Shown: positions 1 to 7,556 of the stretch, in pieces
How positions within the stretch are numbered: the stretch's first letter is position 1
Layout of the letters: each line of letters begins with the position of its first letter
Assembly (NCBI GenBank): GCA_902826605.1
Contig: CADEFM010000007.1
Span: forward strand, 114,466-178,465
DNA length: 64,000 nucleotides
Origin: an uncultured Acidobacteriota bacterium
Lineage (GTDB): Bacteria > Acidobacteriota > Terriglobia > Bryobacterales > Bryobacteraceae
Reading direction: 5' to 3'
Made by a program: the position numbers and the translations under genes
Notes under the pieces: model-generated
What the model saw: the letters and a program-made list of their open reading frames with translations, nothing else
Databases searched by the model: none
What the model was told of the DNA's origin: nothing

Positions 1-257
1 CGGGTGGTGACGGGAATATTGTCGCGCATGGTCCAGTACGGCCCCCAGGCGGTGATGGCAATATCGTCGCGCACGGTCCAGTCCGGCCCCCAGGCGGTGA
101 TGGCAATATCGTCGCGCATGGTCCAGTACGGCCCCCAGGCGGTGACGGGAATATTGTCGCGCACGGCCCAGTACGGCCTCCGGGTGGTGACGGGAATATT
201 GTCGCGCATGGTCCAGTACGGCCCCCAGGCGGTGACGGCAATATCGTCGTCGGCTAG
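1..257 (+). CDS. C-terminal end of a 15-residue-repeat protein (partial)
   Basis: The reading frame is open from the window edge (first full codon at 3) to the TAG at 255-257; the start lies upstream. It encodes five identical copies of GDGNIVAHGPVRPPG (copies at 6-50, 51-95, 96-140, 141-185, 186-230) and a shortened sixth copy ending DGNIVVG. The DNA copies differ at many third codon positions, but every difference is silent in this frame, while the same changes alter residues in the other plus-strand frame that stays open. That is strong evidence that this frame is the translated one. The composition is rich in Gly, Pro and Val, with no membrane segment. The function is unknown. A surface or extracellular repeat protein is possible, but nothing visible proves export. 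Confidence 0.72.
   Translation, partial: GGDGNIVAHGPVRPPGGDGNIVAHGPVRPPGGDGNIVAHGPVRPPGGDGNIVAHGPVRPPGGDGNIVAHGPVRPPGGDGNIVVG
6..254 (+). repeat. 45-bp tandem repeat, 5.5 copies
   Basis: The unit is 45 bp and runs head to tail: 6-50, 51-95, 96-140, 141-185, 186-230, then a partial copy at 231-254. Copies differ by scattered C/T, G/C and A/C changes at third codon positions only. The array extends to the window edge and may continue upstream. Confidence 0.9.
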
Positions 258-330
258 TGTCGGCGATTCCCGGCTGATCGATTTTGGCGCCATATCTCAA
301 GCGGCGGAAGTGTGTTCCGTGGTGGCGTAG

Positions 331-1014
331 ATGGAAATTCTCTTCCGCTCACTTGAGATACTAGGGCTTAGCCTCCAGGTAGTTTTAGTTTTCCTCTTGC
401 TTGGCTTTTTCCGCCAATATACGCTCTTATTGATCTATTCGCTCGCGCAATTAGGGTCGGCCATCATCGAAGTATATGTGGCCAATAACTACGGTCGGCG
501 ATCACCCATTTTCAGTACTGTCTATTGGTCCGACGAAGCGCTGCTGGACTTTTTACGTTTTACTCTGGTGATCGCATTGGCGTACCGGGCCTCGGCGGAA
601 AGCGCCGCAGGTCCTGGCGTGAGGAAACTGCTGGTTGGATTGGTGCTTGCCGCAGTTGTCTTACCATTCCTGATGCCGGGTGCGCCAATACTGAGCGAGC
701 GCTGGTTTAACCGTTCCAGCCAGATGTGGAACTTCGGCGGTGCCGTCATGAACTTGATGTTATGGACGGTCTTGCTGGGGAGTAAGCGCCGCGATCCCCA
801 ACTATTACTCGTAAGCTTAGGAGTGGGTATCGCGGTCACAGGAGCAGCGATCGCATGGGGGGTGCGCCTCTTAGTTCGCGCCGAGTATTGGTGGGCCCCC
901 AATATTTTCCTGATTCTCACGTATCTGGCAGGCGTCGCGATTTGGTGCTGGGCGTTCCGGCCCGGTACGCACGCACAGCGGCAGGCCCAGGGTAGCGCTG
1001 TGCTCCCCGGTTAA
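331..1014 (+). CDS. Multi-pass membrane protein of unknown function
   Basis: The protein has 227 residues and about six hydrophobic segments (near residues 5-25, 30-50, 70-85, 100-120, 138-150, 160-215). It has a short polar tail rich in Gln, Arg and Gly and no enzyme motif. The ATG at 331 follows the repeat-protein stop by 73 bases. Its TAA (1012-1014) overlaps the stop codon of the convergent small gene. The layout resembles the conserved hypothetical six-helix membrane proteins that are frequent in acidobacterial genomes, but I cannot name a family. Confidence 0.7.
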   Translation: MEILFRSLEILGLSLQVVLVFLLLGFFRQYTLLLIYSLAQLGSAIIEVYVANNYGRRSPIFSTVYWSDEALLDFLRFTLVIALAYRASAESAAGPGVRKLLVGLVLAAVVLPFLMPGAPILSERWFNRSSQMWNFGGAVMNLMLWTVLLGSKRRDPQLLLVSLGVGIAVTGAAIAWGVRLLVRAEYWWAPNIFLILTYLAGVAIWCWAFRPGTHAQRQAQGSAVLPG

Positions 1015-1157
1015 TGGCGCAGCCCTTTTTCGTCCTGCGCCTTACGGATTTTGCACGCCAGACACAGATCTTGGCTTCCTACCTTTGAAGCTAGTTTGGA
1101 CATTTTGGGAATCACCTGGCCGCAGGAGTCGCAATAGCGGTCGCCGTCTTTTTCCAT
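1011..1157 (-). CDS. Small zinc-binding (two-CXXC) protein
   Basis: This is a 48-residue protein read from ATG at 1157. It has CDSC near residues 9-12 and CLAC near 32-35, the spacing of a four-cysteine zinc ribbon, followed by a charged tail (KIRKAQDEKG). The frame is open further upstream, but the longer version overlaps the divergent acetyltransferase gene, so the short start is preferred. It converges with the membrane-protein gene, sharing stop-codon bases. The function is unknown; a protein- or nucleic-acid-binding adaptor is possible. Confidence 0.5.
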   Translation of the reverse strand: MEKDGDRYCDSCGQVIPKMSKLASKVGSQDLCLACKIRKAQDEKGLRH

Positions 1158-1215
1158 AATCACGATGCTAGCCCATGAGCGGCAGCCCATCGCAACTGCC
1201 ATAATATAGGCGATC

Positions 1216-2208
1216 ATGGCGGCGCTTCCTGAATGGACGGACACCAGGGTGGTCGAATTGCGGCGTGTTGCCGCCGAGGATCTGAATTCCCTGCTGGAAG
1301 AGGAAGCCACGGCGTGGCGGGCCGCCCTCGATTGGGACCTGAAGCCGTCGGCCGATCTGGTGCGGCGGTTTGTGCGCATGCAGTCCTTGAGCGGCGTCGC
1401 GCTCATTGGAGGCCGCGGCGTCACTGGGTACGCCTACTACGTCACCGAAGAACATAAGGGACTGATCGGAGATTTGTATGTCGCCGGCCGGGAACGTACT
1501 CCGGAACGCGAAGCGGCCCTGATCGAAGCCGCGCTGGACGCGATGTGGAGCACGCCGGGTGTCCGGCGCGTGGAGGCTCAGCTGCTGATGTTCGGACCGT
1601 CCGGCGGCCGGCGAATGCCCTACCCGGCGTGGGCCAATTTTTACCCTCGCTGGTTCATGCGGATTCCCACAATAGACATTGCGCACTTACCGGCACGCGA
1701 TTTGAAGGGTGTGGAAATCATTCCTTGGCTGGAGGCATATAGTGAGGAGTCCGCCCGTCTCGTGACACGCGCGTATGAAGGCCACATCGACAGCCAGATC
1801 AACGACCAGTACCGATCGATTGCCGGATCGCGGCGGTTTCTGCACAACATCATTCAGTACCCCGGTTGCGGATCTTTCTTCCAACCCGCTTCATTGGGAG
1901 CCGTCGACAAGACACTGGGAAGCCTGTGCGGGATGTCGCTTGCGAGCTTGGTGGCGGCCGATTCGGGTCATATCACGCAAGTGTGCGTGGATCCTTCGCA
2001 TCGCGACACGGGCTTGGGATATGAACTCTTGCGCCGCTCGTTGCGGGTGCTTGCGATGCACGGATGCCGCACGGTAAGCCTGACCGTGACGGCGGCCAAT
2101 CATGAGGCCATCCGCGTTTACGAACGCATGGGATTCACTACCATCCGGGAATTCGCGGCCCATGTTTGGGAACGCGGCGGCATGCGTGCTCCGAACGAAA
2201 TTCGGTAA
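1216..2208 (+). CDS. GNAT-family N-acetyltransferase
   Basis: The protein has 330 residues. Residues about 245-325 form a clear GNAT fold: the strand ITQVCVDPSHR, an acetyl-CoA pyrophosphate loop variant (RDTGLGYELLRRSL, matching the Q/RxxGxG/A pattern), a TVTAANHEAIRVYERMGF segment typical of motif B, and a final strand. The N-terminal 150 residues look like a second, degenerate GNAT module (WRAALDWDL, AYYVTEEHKGLIGDLYV). The likely reaction is acetyl transfer from acetyl-CoA to an amine, with the substrate unknown. The gene is divergent from the small zinc protein and lies 39 bases ahead of accD. Confidence 0.8.
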   Translation: MAALPEWTDTRVVELRRVAAEDLNSLLEEEATAWRAALDWDLKPSADLVRRFVRMQSLSGVALIGGRGVTGYAYYVTEEHKGLIGDLYVAGRERTPEREAALIEAALDAMWSTPGVRRVEAQLLMFGPSGGRRMPYPAWANFYPRWFMRIPTIDIAHLPARDLKGVEIIPWLEAYSEESARLVTRAYEGHIDSQINDQYRSIAGSRRFLHNIIQYPGCGSFFQPASLGAVDKTLGSLCGMSLASLVAADSGHITQVCVDPSHRDTGLGYELLRRSLRVLAMHGCRTVSLTVTAANHEAIRVYERMGFTTIREFAAHVWERGGMRAPNEIR

Positions 2209-2247
2209 TGGAGCAGCGTGATTTGTTAGGGTAGAAGTTACGTTCTT

Positions 2248-3096
2248 ATGGCATGGTTTTCACGGGAGAAGCCGGGTGTTGAGGCGGTAGGCGAAGGCGA
2301 GAAGCGCGTCCGCACCGAGGGACTGTGGCTGAAGTGCGAGAGCTGCAGCCAGATCATCTGGAAGAAGACGCTCGACGAGAATAGCCAGGTTTGTCCGCAG
2401 TGCGAGCATCACTTCCGAATTGACGCCCGGGCGCGGCTGGAAATGCTGTTCGACGGAGGCCAGTACCAGGAATTCGACGCAAAGCTGACCTCGACCGATC
2501 CGCTGAAGTTCTCGGATTCCAAAACTTACAAAGAACGCCTGGTTTCCATGCAGAAGGCGACGAAGATGTCGGACGCGCTGATCGCGGGTGCAGGCAAGTT
2601 GGAAGACCGGCCCGTGAACATTTGCGCGATGGAGCTGAAGTTCGTCGGCGGCAGTATGGGAACCGTGGTGGGGGAGAAGATCACGCGCGCGATTGAGCGG
2701 TCCATCGCAGGCCGCGTACCGCTGATCATCATTTCCGCCTCTGGCGGAGCGCGCATGCAGGAAGGCGCCATCAGTCTGATGCAAATGGCCAAGATTTCAG
2801 CGGCGCTGATGAAATTGGACGAAGCCAAGGTGCCATACATCAGTCTATTGACAGACCCAACCACCGGCGGCGTAACCGCTAGCTTTGCGATGCTGGGCGA
2901 CTTAAACATTGCCGAACCAGGTGCGCTGATCGGTTTCGCGGGTCCGCGAGTGATTGAGCAGACCATACGTCAGAAATTGCCCGAAGGTTTTCAGCGAAGC
3001 GAGTTTCTGCTGGAGCACGGATTCCTGGACGCAGTGGTAAAGCGCAGTGAGCTGAAGAAATATATCTCCCGTTCCCTGGCGTTTTTTTGCTATTAG
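2248..3096 (+). CDS. accD: Acetyl-CoA carboxylase carboxyltransferase subunit beta
   Basis: AccD pairs with AccA to move the carboxyl group from biotin on AccB to acetyl-CoA, giving malonyl-CoA for fatty-acid synthesis. The protein has 282 residues, a normal length. The zinc ribbon cysteines are at 30, 33, 49 and 52. The carboxyltransferase core includes the SGGARMQEGAISLMQM stretch and the FAGPRVIEQTIRQKLPEGFQ segment typical of the family. No accA is seen in the window, so the subunits are encoded apart. The gene is followed by convergent mtgA only 21 bases downstream. Confidence 0.97.
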   Translation: MAWFSREKPGVEAVGEGEKRVRTEGLWLKCESCSQIIWKKTLDENSQVCPQCEHHFRIDARARLEMLFDGGQYQEFDAKLTSTDPLKFSDSKTYKERLVSMQKATKMSDALIAGAGKLEDRPVNICAMELKFVGGSMGTVVGEKITRAIERSIAGRVPLIIISASGGARMQEGAISLMQMAKISAALMKLDEAKVPYISLLTDPTTGGVTASFAMLGDLNIAEPGALIGFAGPRVIEQTIRQKLPEGFQRSEFLLEHGFLDAVVKRSELKKYISRSLAFFCY

Positions 3097-3117
3097 AGCG
3101 GACTTCCGACCATTACT

Positions 3118-3819
3118 CTACCAGCCGGCCCGGCTCATTCGTTCCTGGATAATTTCGCTGTATTGCGTCATAAACGCCGGCCGCCTCCGCACCGGCGACG
3201 GCAAACACGCCGCCAGCCTTGCCGCCTGCTCCCGATCCAAGCGCTGGGCGGTGGTCTTGTAGTGATACTTCGCGGCTTCCTCGGCACCCCATATGCCGGG
3301 GCCCCATTCAGCCACATTCAGATACAGCTCCAGCACGCGTCTTTTGCCCAGAACGAAATCGGCGATGGGCGCCACGGTATATTCCAGGACCTTCCGAATG
3401 GGATTGCGATGCGTGGTGAAGAAGAGATTTTTTACCAACTGCTGCGTGATGGTGGAAGCTCCGCGTGCGGCGTCCGAGTCTTCCATACTTTCGTAAAACA
3501 CTTTTTCGGTCTCGGCCCAGTCGATCCCATGATGCTGGTAGAATCGGCCGTCCTCAGCCGAGATCACGGCGTGCTGCAGTAGAATGGAAATCCTGCTCAG
3601 AGGCACAAACGTAGATCGCTTGCGGTAGGTTCCGTTCCCCTTCTTGAACCACGATTCCAAGCGCCGCTGCACCTGCACGCCCGTGGTGATGGGATTGATG
3701 TAACGCAGTACGAATAGTTCGCTTGCTAGCGAAACATGAATCAGAATGACGATCGCCGCGGTCCACCAGACCAGGCGCGAAATCAGGCCGCGCTTACGGA
3801 ATTTCAACGCGCTGAACAC
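3118..3819 (-). CDS. mtgA: Monofunctional peptidoglycan glycosyltransferase
   Basis: MtgA polymerises lipid II into glycan strands at the outer face of the inner membrane. The protein has 233 residues with one N-terminal transmembrane helix (about 14-33). The GT51 domain shows AVISAEDGRFYQHHG, with the catalytic Glu at 89, then RGASTITQQLVKN and RKVLEYTVA, and later ELYLNVAEWGPGIWGAEEAA. There is no transpeptidase domain, which separates it from class A penicillin-binding proteins. The start is GTG at 3819; an in-frame stop lies two codons upstream, so no longer version is possible. Confidence 0.95.
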   Translation of the reverse strand: MFSALKFRKRGLISRLVWWTAAIVILIHVSLASELFVLRYINPITTGVQVQRRLESWFKKGNGTYRKRSTFVPLSRISILLQHAVISAEDGRFYQHHGIDWAETEKVFYESMEDSDAARGASTITQQLVKNLFFTTHRNPIRKVLEYTVAPIADFVLGKRRVLELYLNVAEWGPGIWGAEEAAKYHYKTTAQRLDREQAARLAACLPSPVRRRPAFMTQYSEIIQERMSRAGW

Positions 3820-4045
3820 TGCTTAGGCACAAGCCGCCCCGGCTTTCGCATGGTGTCTCCATTTTCCGGCGGGTTTTGATCCACGCCAAGGAGTCAATAT
3901 ATCAGAACGCCGACTTGCGGTCTGAAGATGAACCAATCGGTCCGAAGTGACCCGCCTTCGCACCAGGGGGCCGAATGGACAAAGCGTCCGGCGCATATAC
4001 GCGCCAATTTATTGATCGAACGAGTTTTGATATATCCTGAAGGTC
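3820..4045. other. Divergent intergenic region, mtgA / tldD-like
   Basis: These 226 bases separate the mtgA start from the first TldD-like start and should carry promoters in both directions. Two short AT-rich blocks (near 3893-3903 and 4003-4035) are the best promoter candidates, but I see no convincing paired -35/-10 boxes. An open frame at 3928-4203 runs into the TldD-like gene and has no protein-like features. Confidence 0.4.
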
Positions 4046-5719
4046 GTGCGCAACTTATTCCCGTGCATGGCACTGCTGGCGTCCTGCACTTTGGCTCAAT
4101 CGCCGCTGGCGAAAATCCTCAGCGCGGAAATGGAGCGCAACTTCACCGTTCTCCAACAGAAAGGCGACCCGCCTCCGTATTTCATGGGCTATCAGGTCAC
4201 TGATACAGAATCGTACGTAATTGTCGCCGCCGGCGGCGCAATTGGCGGCCAGCAGCGCAGGCGCGCGCGGCTCCTTGATACCACGGTGCGTGTGGGAACA
4301 CCGCAGTTTGACAACTATCGCCGTGTGGGTGGCCAGTCCCCTCGCTTCACAGTCGCCACTCCGATTGCGCTGGAAGATCATGAGGCCAGCATCCGCCAGG
4401 CCGTGTGGCTTGCCACGGACCGTGTGTACAAAGGCGCGGCGCAGCGCTTGATACAAATCAAGTCCGACGAAAAGCAGCGCGCCGCAAGTGCCGATGGCTC
4501 CGACGATTTCTCCACCGAAGAACCTCAGGTTTCATACAGTGCAACGCCTCCCCTGCGATTTAATGAACGTGAATGGACGGCACGCCTCCGCAAGCTCTCC
4601 GCGGAGTTTGAAAAATATCCTGGCGCTTTAAACGCCGACGTTTCGCTGGAAGTGCAAAGGGTGGTGCAGACGCTAGTGACCACCGAAGGAACGCGCCTGG
4701 AACACGGGCGTTTGTTCAGCCGCATCTACATCACTGCTCGCGGCAAGGCGGCCGACGGGATGGATCTCAGCACTTCCGAGGCGTTCGCCGCAGATGATCC
4801 CTCGAAGCTGCCCAAGGACGCGGAGATTCTCGGTGCAGTGGCCAAAGCGGGCCGGAATCTAACGGAGCTGTTGAAAGCTTCGCCGGCCGATCCGTTCGTC
4901 GGTCCGGCGATTCTATCGGGCCGCGCATCCGGCGTGTTTTTTCACGAAATCTTTGGGCACCGCATTGAAGGGCACCGCCAAAAGGACGAATCCGAGGGTC
5001 AAACATTCACCAAGGCCATAGGCACACCAATTCTGCCGCCGTTTCTTTCCGTGGTCTTCGATGCCACCGCGCGCGAGTTTGAAGGAACTATTCTGAACGG
5101 GTTTTATCAGTATGACGACGAGGGCGTGCGGGCGCGCCGCGTCTCCATCGTGGATCAAGGCGTGTTGAAGACCTTCCTGATGTCCCGGTCGCCCGTCAAA
5201 GGCTTCCCTGCGTCAAACGGGCACGGACGCAGGCAGGCGGGCCAGGAAGTGGTTTCGCGGCAATCGAACTTGTTCGTGGAATCGTCGAAACGCGTCGGCG
5301 ATGCGGATCTGCGCAAGCTGCTGATCGAAGAAATAAAAAGGCAAAACAAGCCGTATGGTTTGTATTTCGATCAGGTCACCGGCGGATACACCACCACATC
5401 ACGGCGCGGCTTGCAGGCATTCACGGTGATTCCTCTGGTGGTGTACCGAGTATATGCGGATGGCCGGCCGGACGAATTGATTCGCGGCGTGGACATCGTG
5501 GGCACGCCCCTATCGAGCTTCGCCAACATTCTGGCCACTTCGGAGAAGCGCGAAGTATTCAATGGGATTTGTGGCGCCGAATCCGGTAACGTGCCTGTCT
5601 CGGCCATCGCTCCGGCGTTGCTGGTTTCCGGAATCGAAATCCAGCGCAAAGAGCGTCAGCAAGATCTGCCTCCATATCTGCCCAAGCCTGAAGAGTCAAG
5701 ACCGGGGGAGGATCATTAA
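4046..5719 (+). CDS. Exported TldD/PmbA-family metallopeptidase-like protein
   Basis: The protein has 557 residues and an N-terminal signal-like segment (FPCMALLASCTLAQS). TldD/PmbA proteins form a TldD-TldE dimer in which TldD holds a metal site and cuts unstructured peptides. The HEIFGH motif (HExxxH, residues 300-305) followed by RIEGH is the TldD metal site, so this copy keeps the catalytic residues. The C-terminal half has the family's YGLYFDQVTGGYTTT and VYRVYADGRPDELIRGVDIVGTPL segments. The start is GTG at 4046. The next gene is a degenerate paralogue, starting right after this stop, so the two are probably a co-translated A/B pair. An exported TldD pair is unusual, since the classical pair is cytoplasmic. 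Confidence 0.85.
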   Translation: MRNLFPCMALLASCTLAQSPLAKILSAEMERNFTVLQQKGDPPPYFMGYQVTDTESYVIVAAGGAIGGQQRRRARLLDTTVRVGTPQFDNYRRVGGQSPRFTVATPIALEDHEASIRQAVWLATDRVYKGAAQRLIQIKSDEKQRAASADGSDDFSTEEPQVSYSATPPLRFNEREWTARLRKLSAEFEKYPGALNADVSLEVQRVVQTLVTTEGTRLEHGRLFSRIYITARGKAADGMDLSTSEAFAADDPSKLPKDAEILGAVAKAGRNLTELLKASPADPFVGPAILSGRASGVFFHEIFGHRIEGHRQKDESEGQTFTKAIGTPILPPFLSVVFDATAREFEGTILNGFYQYDDEGVRARRVSIVDQGVLKTFLMSRSPVKGFPASNGHGRRQAGQEVVSRQSNLFVESSKRVGDADLRKLLIEEIKRQNKPYGLYFDQVTGGYTTTSRRGLQAFTVIPLVVYRVYADGRPDELIRGVDIVGTPLSSFANILATSEKREVFNGICGAESGNVPVSAIAPALLVSGIEIQRKERQQDLPPYLPKPEESRPGEDH

Positions 5720-7543
5720 TTGCCGCAATTTTCCCGCCGTGGCTTCATGCTAGCGCTCGGCCTGCCCGTTGCATTACGAGTGTTGCGGGCGCAGAGTCCG
5801 GCATCCGCGCTGGATGACGACATTCTGCTGCGCGCCATGCGCGATGAATTGCAGCGTTCGCGGCAGTTGCGCGTTTCAAATACACCCGGCTCCGCTGGTT
5901 CACCTGATGACGTCCCCTATTTCATCAGCTACAACATCGGCGATGAAGAAGATTTTTCGGTGACGGCCTCGCTCGGGGCGGTCACCAGTTCGGCGCGCAA
6001 CCGCTTCCGCGTTCCACAAATCGAAGTGCGTGTCGGGAGTTATGACTTCGACAACACGGGTCACGTCTATAGCGGATTCTACAGCGGCTCGCGCTTTGAT
6101 ACACAGCCCTGGTCCGTTGATGACGATTACTTGAATCTGCGCCAGTCTCTGTGGCTGGCAACCGATTACGCGTACAAGGCCGCGGTTGAATCGTTGTCGC
6201 GCAAACGGGCGTCCTTGAGTAACATCGCTGGCCAGTCTGAGCGCTTGCCGGACTATTCGAAAGCGGAACCGGCCGTAAGTCTCGCGAAGAGCAGGGTGGT
6301 CCGCGTGGATGAAGCCGCTTGGGAGGCTCGCATTATCAAGCTTTCCGCGATCTTCGCGGCCTATCCAGAGGTTCGCGCCTCTGGCGTGGAAATCCACATC
6401 AATCAGGGATCTACGTACTACGTAAACACGGAAGGAGCGACGCTCCGATATCCGGATAGCGTGATCTGGATGATTGCGCGAGCCGAGGGCCAGTCGGCCG
6501 ATGGAATGCCGATTCGCGACGGGCTCTCCATGCAGGCGCTGGAACTGGAGAAAATCGCGGGTGAGAAGGATATGACGCTAGCGGTGACGGCGCTGGCCGA
6601 GCGTGTGACGGCGCGCGTGAACGCACCCGCGCCGCCGCCTGGAGAGACTTATGTCGGTCCGGTAATTTTTGAGCCGCTGGCAGCCGCGCAATTGTTCGCA
6701 CAGCTGCTGGGAGATAATCTGCGGGTGCAACGGCGCCCCATAGCCGATCCCAATCGGCCTCTCAACTTCCTATCCAGCGAATTCGAAAGCCGCATGAATT
6801 CGCGCGTGCTGCCGGAGTGGATCGACGTAATCGACGACCCCACGCAAACCGAATTTCAGGGTAAAGCTTTGGTGGGGGGGTATCCGTTCGATCTTGAAGG
6901 GGTTGCGCCCAAGCCCGTGTCCGTTATCGAAAAAGGCGTGCTGAAGAATTTCCTCACCACGCGCCAGCCCGGCAGAGTATGGTCCGGATCGAACGGCCAC
7001 GCGCGCCTCCCAGGGGGCTCCGGCACGCACGGCGCTGCCATCAGCAACTTGTTTGTGCGCACCTCGCGTGGGGAGCCGCTGGCCGCTCTGAAGGCGCGCT
7101 TGATTCAGATGTGCAAGGATCGCGACAAGCCTTATGGAATGCTGGTTCGGCGCCTGGATTTCCCTTTCGCGGCGTCTGGCGCGGACTTGCAATCGCTGAT
7201 GGCGGCATCCACGCAGTCGGGAGGTTCGGTGCGCGCGGTAAGCCCTCCCGTGCTCATTTATCGCGTCTATACCGACGGCCGGGAAGAATTGGTGCGCGGG
7301 CTGCGCTTCCGGGGCGTTTCCACGCGTTCCTTACGGGAAATTGAAGCCGCATCCACCGAAACCACGCTGTTCGACTTTATCTCCAACGGCGCGCCCCTCG
7401 CTCTGCTGGGGAGCTTCGGCATTCTGGCGCCGGCCACGGTAGTCGCGCCGGGGCTTTTGTTCGAAGAACTCGAGTTGGAACGCTCGCAAGAACCGTTGCC
7501 CAAGCCCGTGATTGTGCCGCCGCCCGGACGCAGCGGAGCCTAG
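5720..7543 (+). CDS. TldE/PmbA-like partner lacking the metal motif, Tat-like signal
   Basis: The protein has 607 residues. The N-terminus contains SRRGFMLALGLPVALRVLRAQS, a twin-arginine-like export signal. It aligns in order with the preceding TldD-like protein (PYFISYNIGDEEDFSV, LRQSLWLATDYAYKA, VLIYRVYTDGREELVRGLRFRGVS), but where TldD has HExxxH it has EPLAAAQLFAQLLGDN (about residue 317), so it cannot bind the zinc. That is the pattern of a non-catalytic TldE subunit. The start is TTG at 5720, directly after the upstream TAA, which implies translational coupling. It leads into the lptFG gene 13 bases later. Confidence 0.82.
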   Translation: MPQFSRRGFMLALGLPVALRVLRAQSPASALDDDILLRAMRDELQRSRQLRVSNTPGSAGSPDDVPYFISYNIGDEEDFSVTASLGAVTSSARNRFRVPQIEVRVGSYDFDNTGHVYSGFYSGSRFDTQPWSVDDDYLNLRQSLWLATDYAYKAAVESLSRKRASLSNIAGQSERLPDYSKAEPAVSLAKSRVVRVDEAAWEARIIKLSAIFAAYPEVRASGVEIHINQGSTYYVNTEGATLRYPDSVIWMIARAEGQSADGMPIRDGLSMQALELEKIAGEKDMTLAVTALAERVTARVNAPAPPPGETYVGPVIFEPLAAAQLFAQLLGDNLRVQRRPIADPNRPLNFLSSEFESRMNSRVLPEWIDVIDDPTQTEFQGKALVGGYPFDLEGVAPKPVSVIEKGVLKNFLTTRQPGRVWSGSNGHARLPGGSGTHGAAISNLFVRTSRGEPLAALKARLIQMCKDRDKPYGMLVRRLDFPFAASGADLQSLMAASTQSGGSVRAVSPPVLIYRVYTDGREELVRGLRFRGVSTRSLREIEAASTETTLFDFISNGAPLALLGSFGILAPATVVAPGLLFEELELERSQEPLPKPVIVPPPGRSGA

Positions 7544-7556
7544 GTTTTCGTCCGCT

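Noticed and set aside
4..330. Open frame of 108 residues covering the repeat array in the other plus-strand frame
   Set aside because: The differences between repeat copies alter residues in this frame but are silent in the frame ending at 257, so this one is a shadow.
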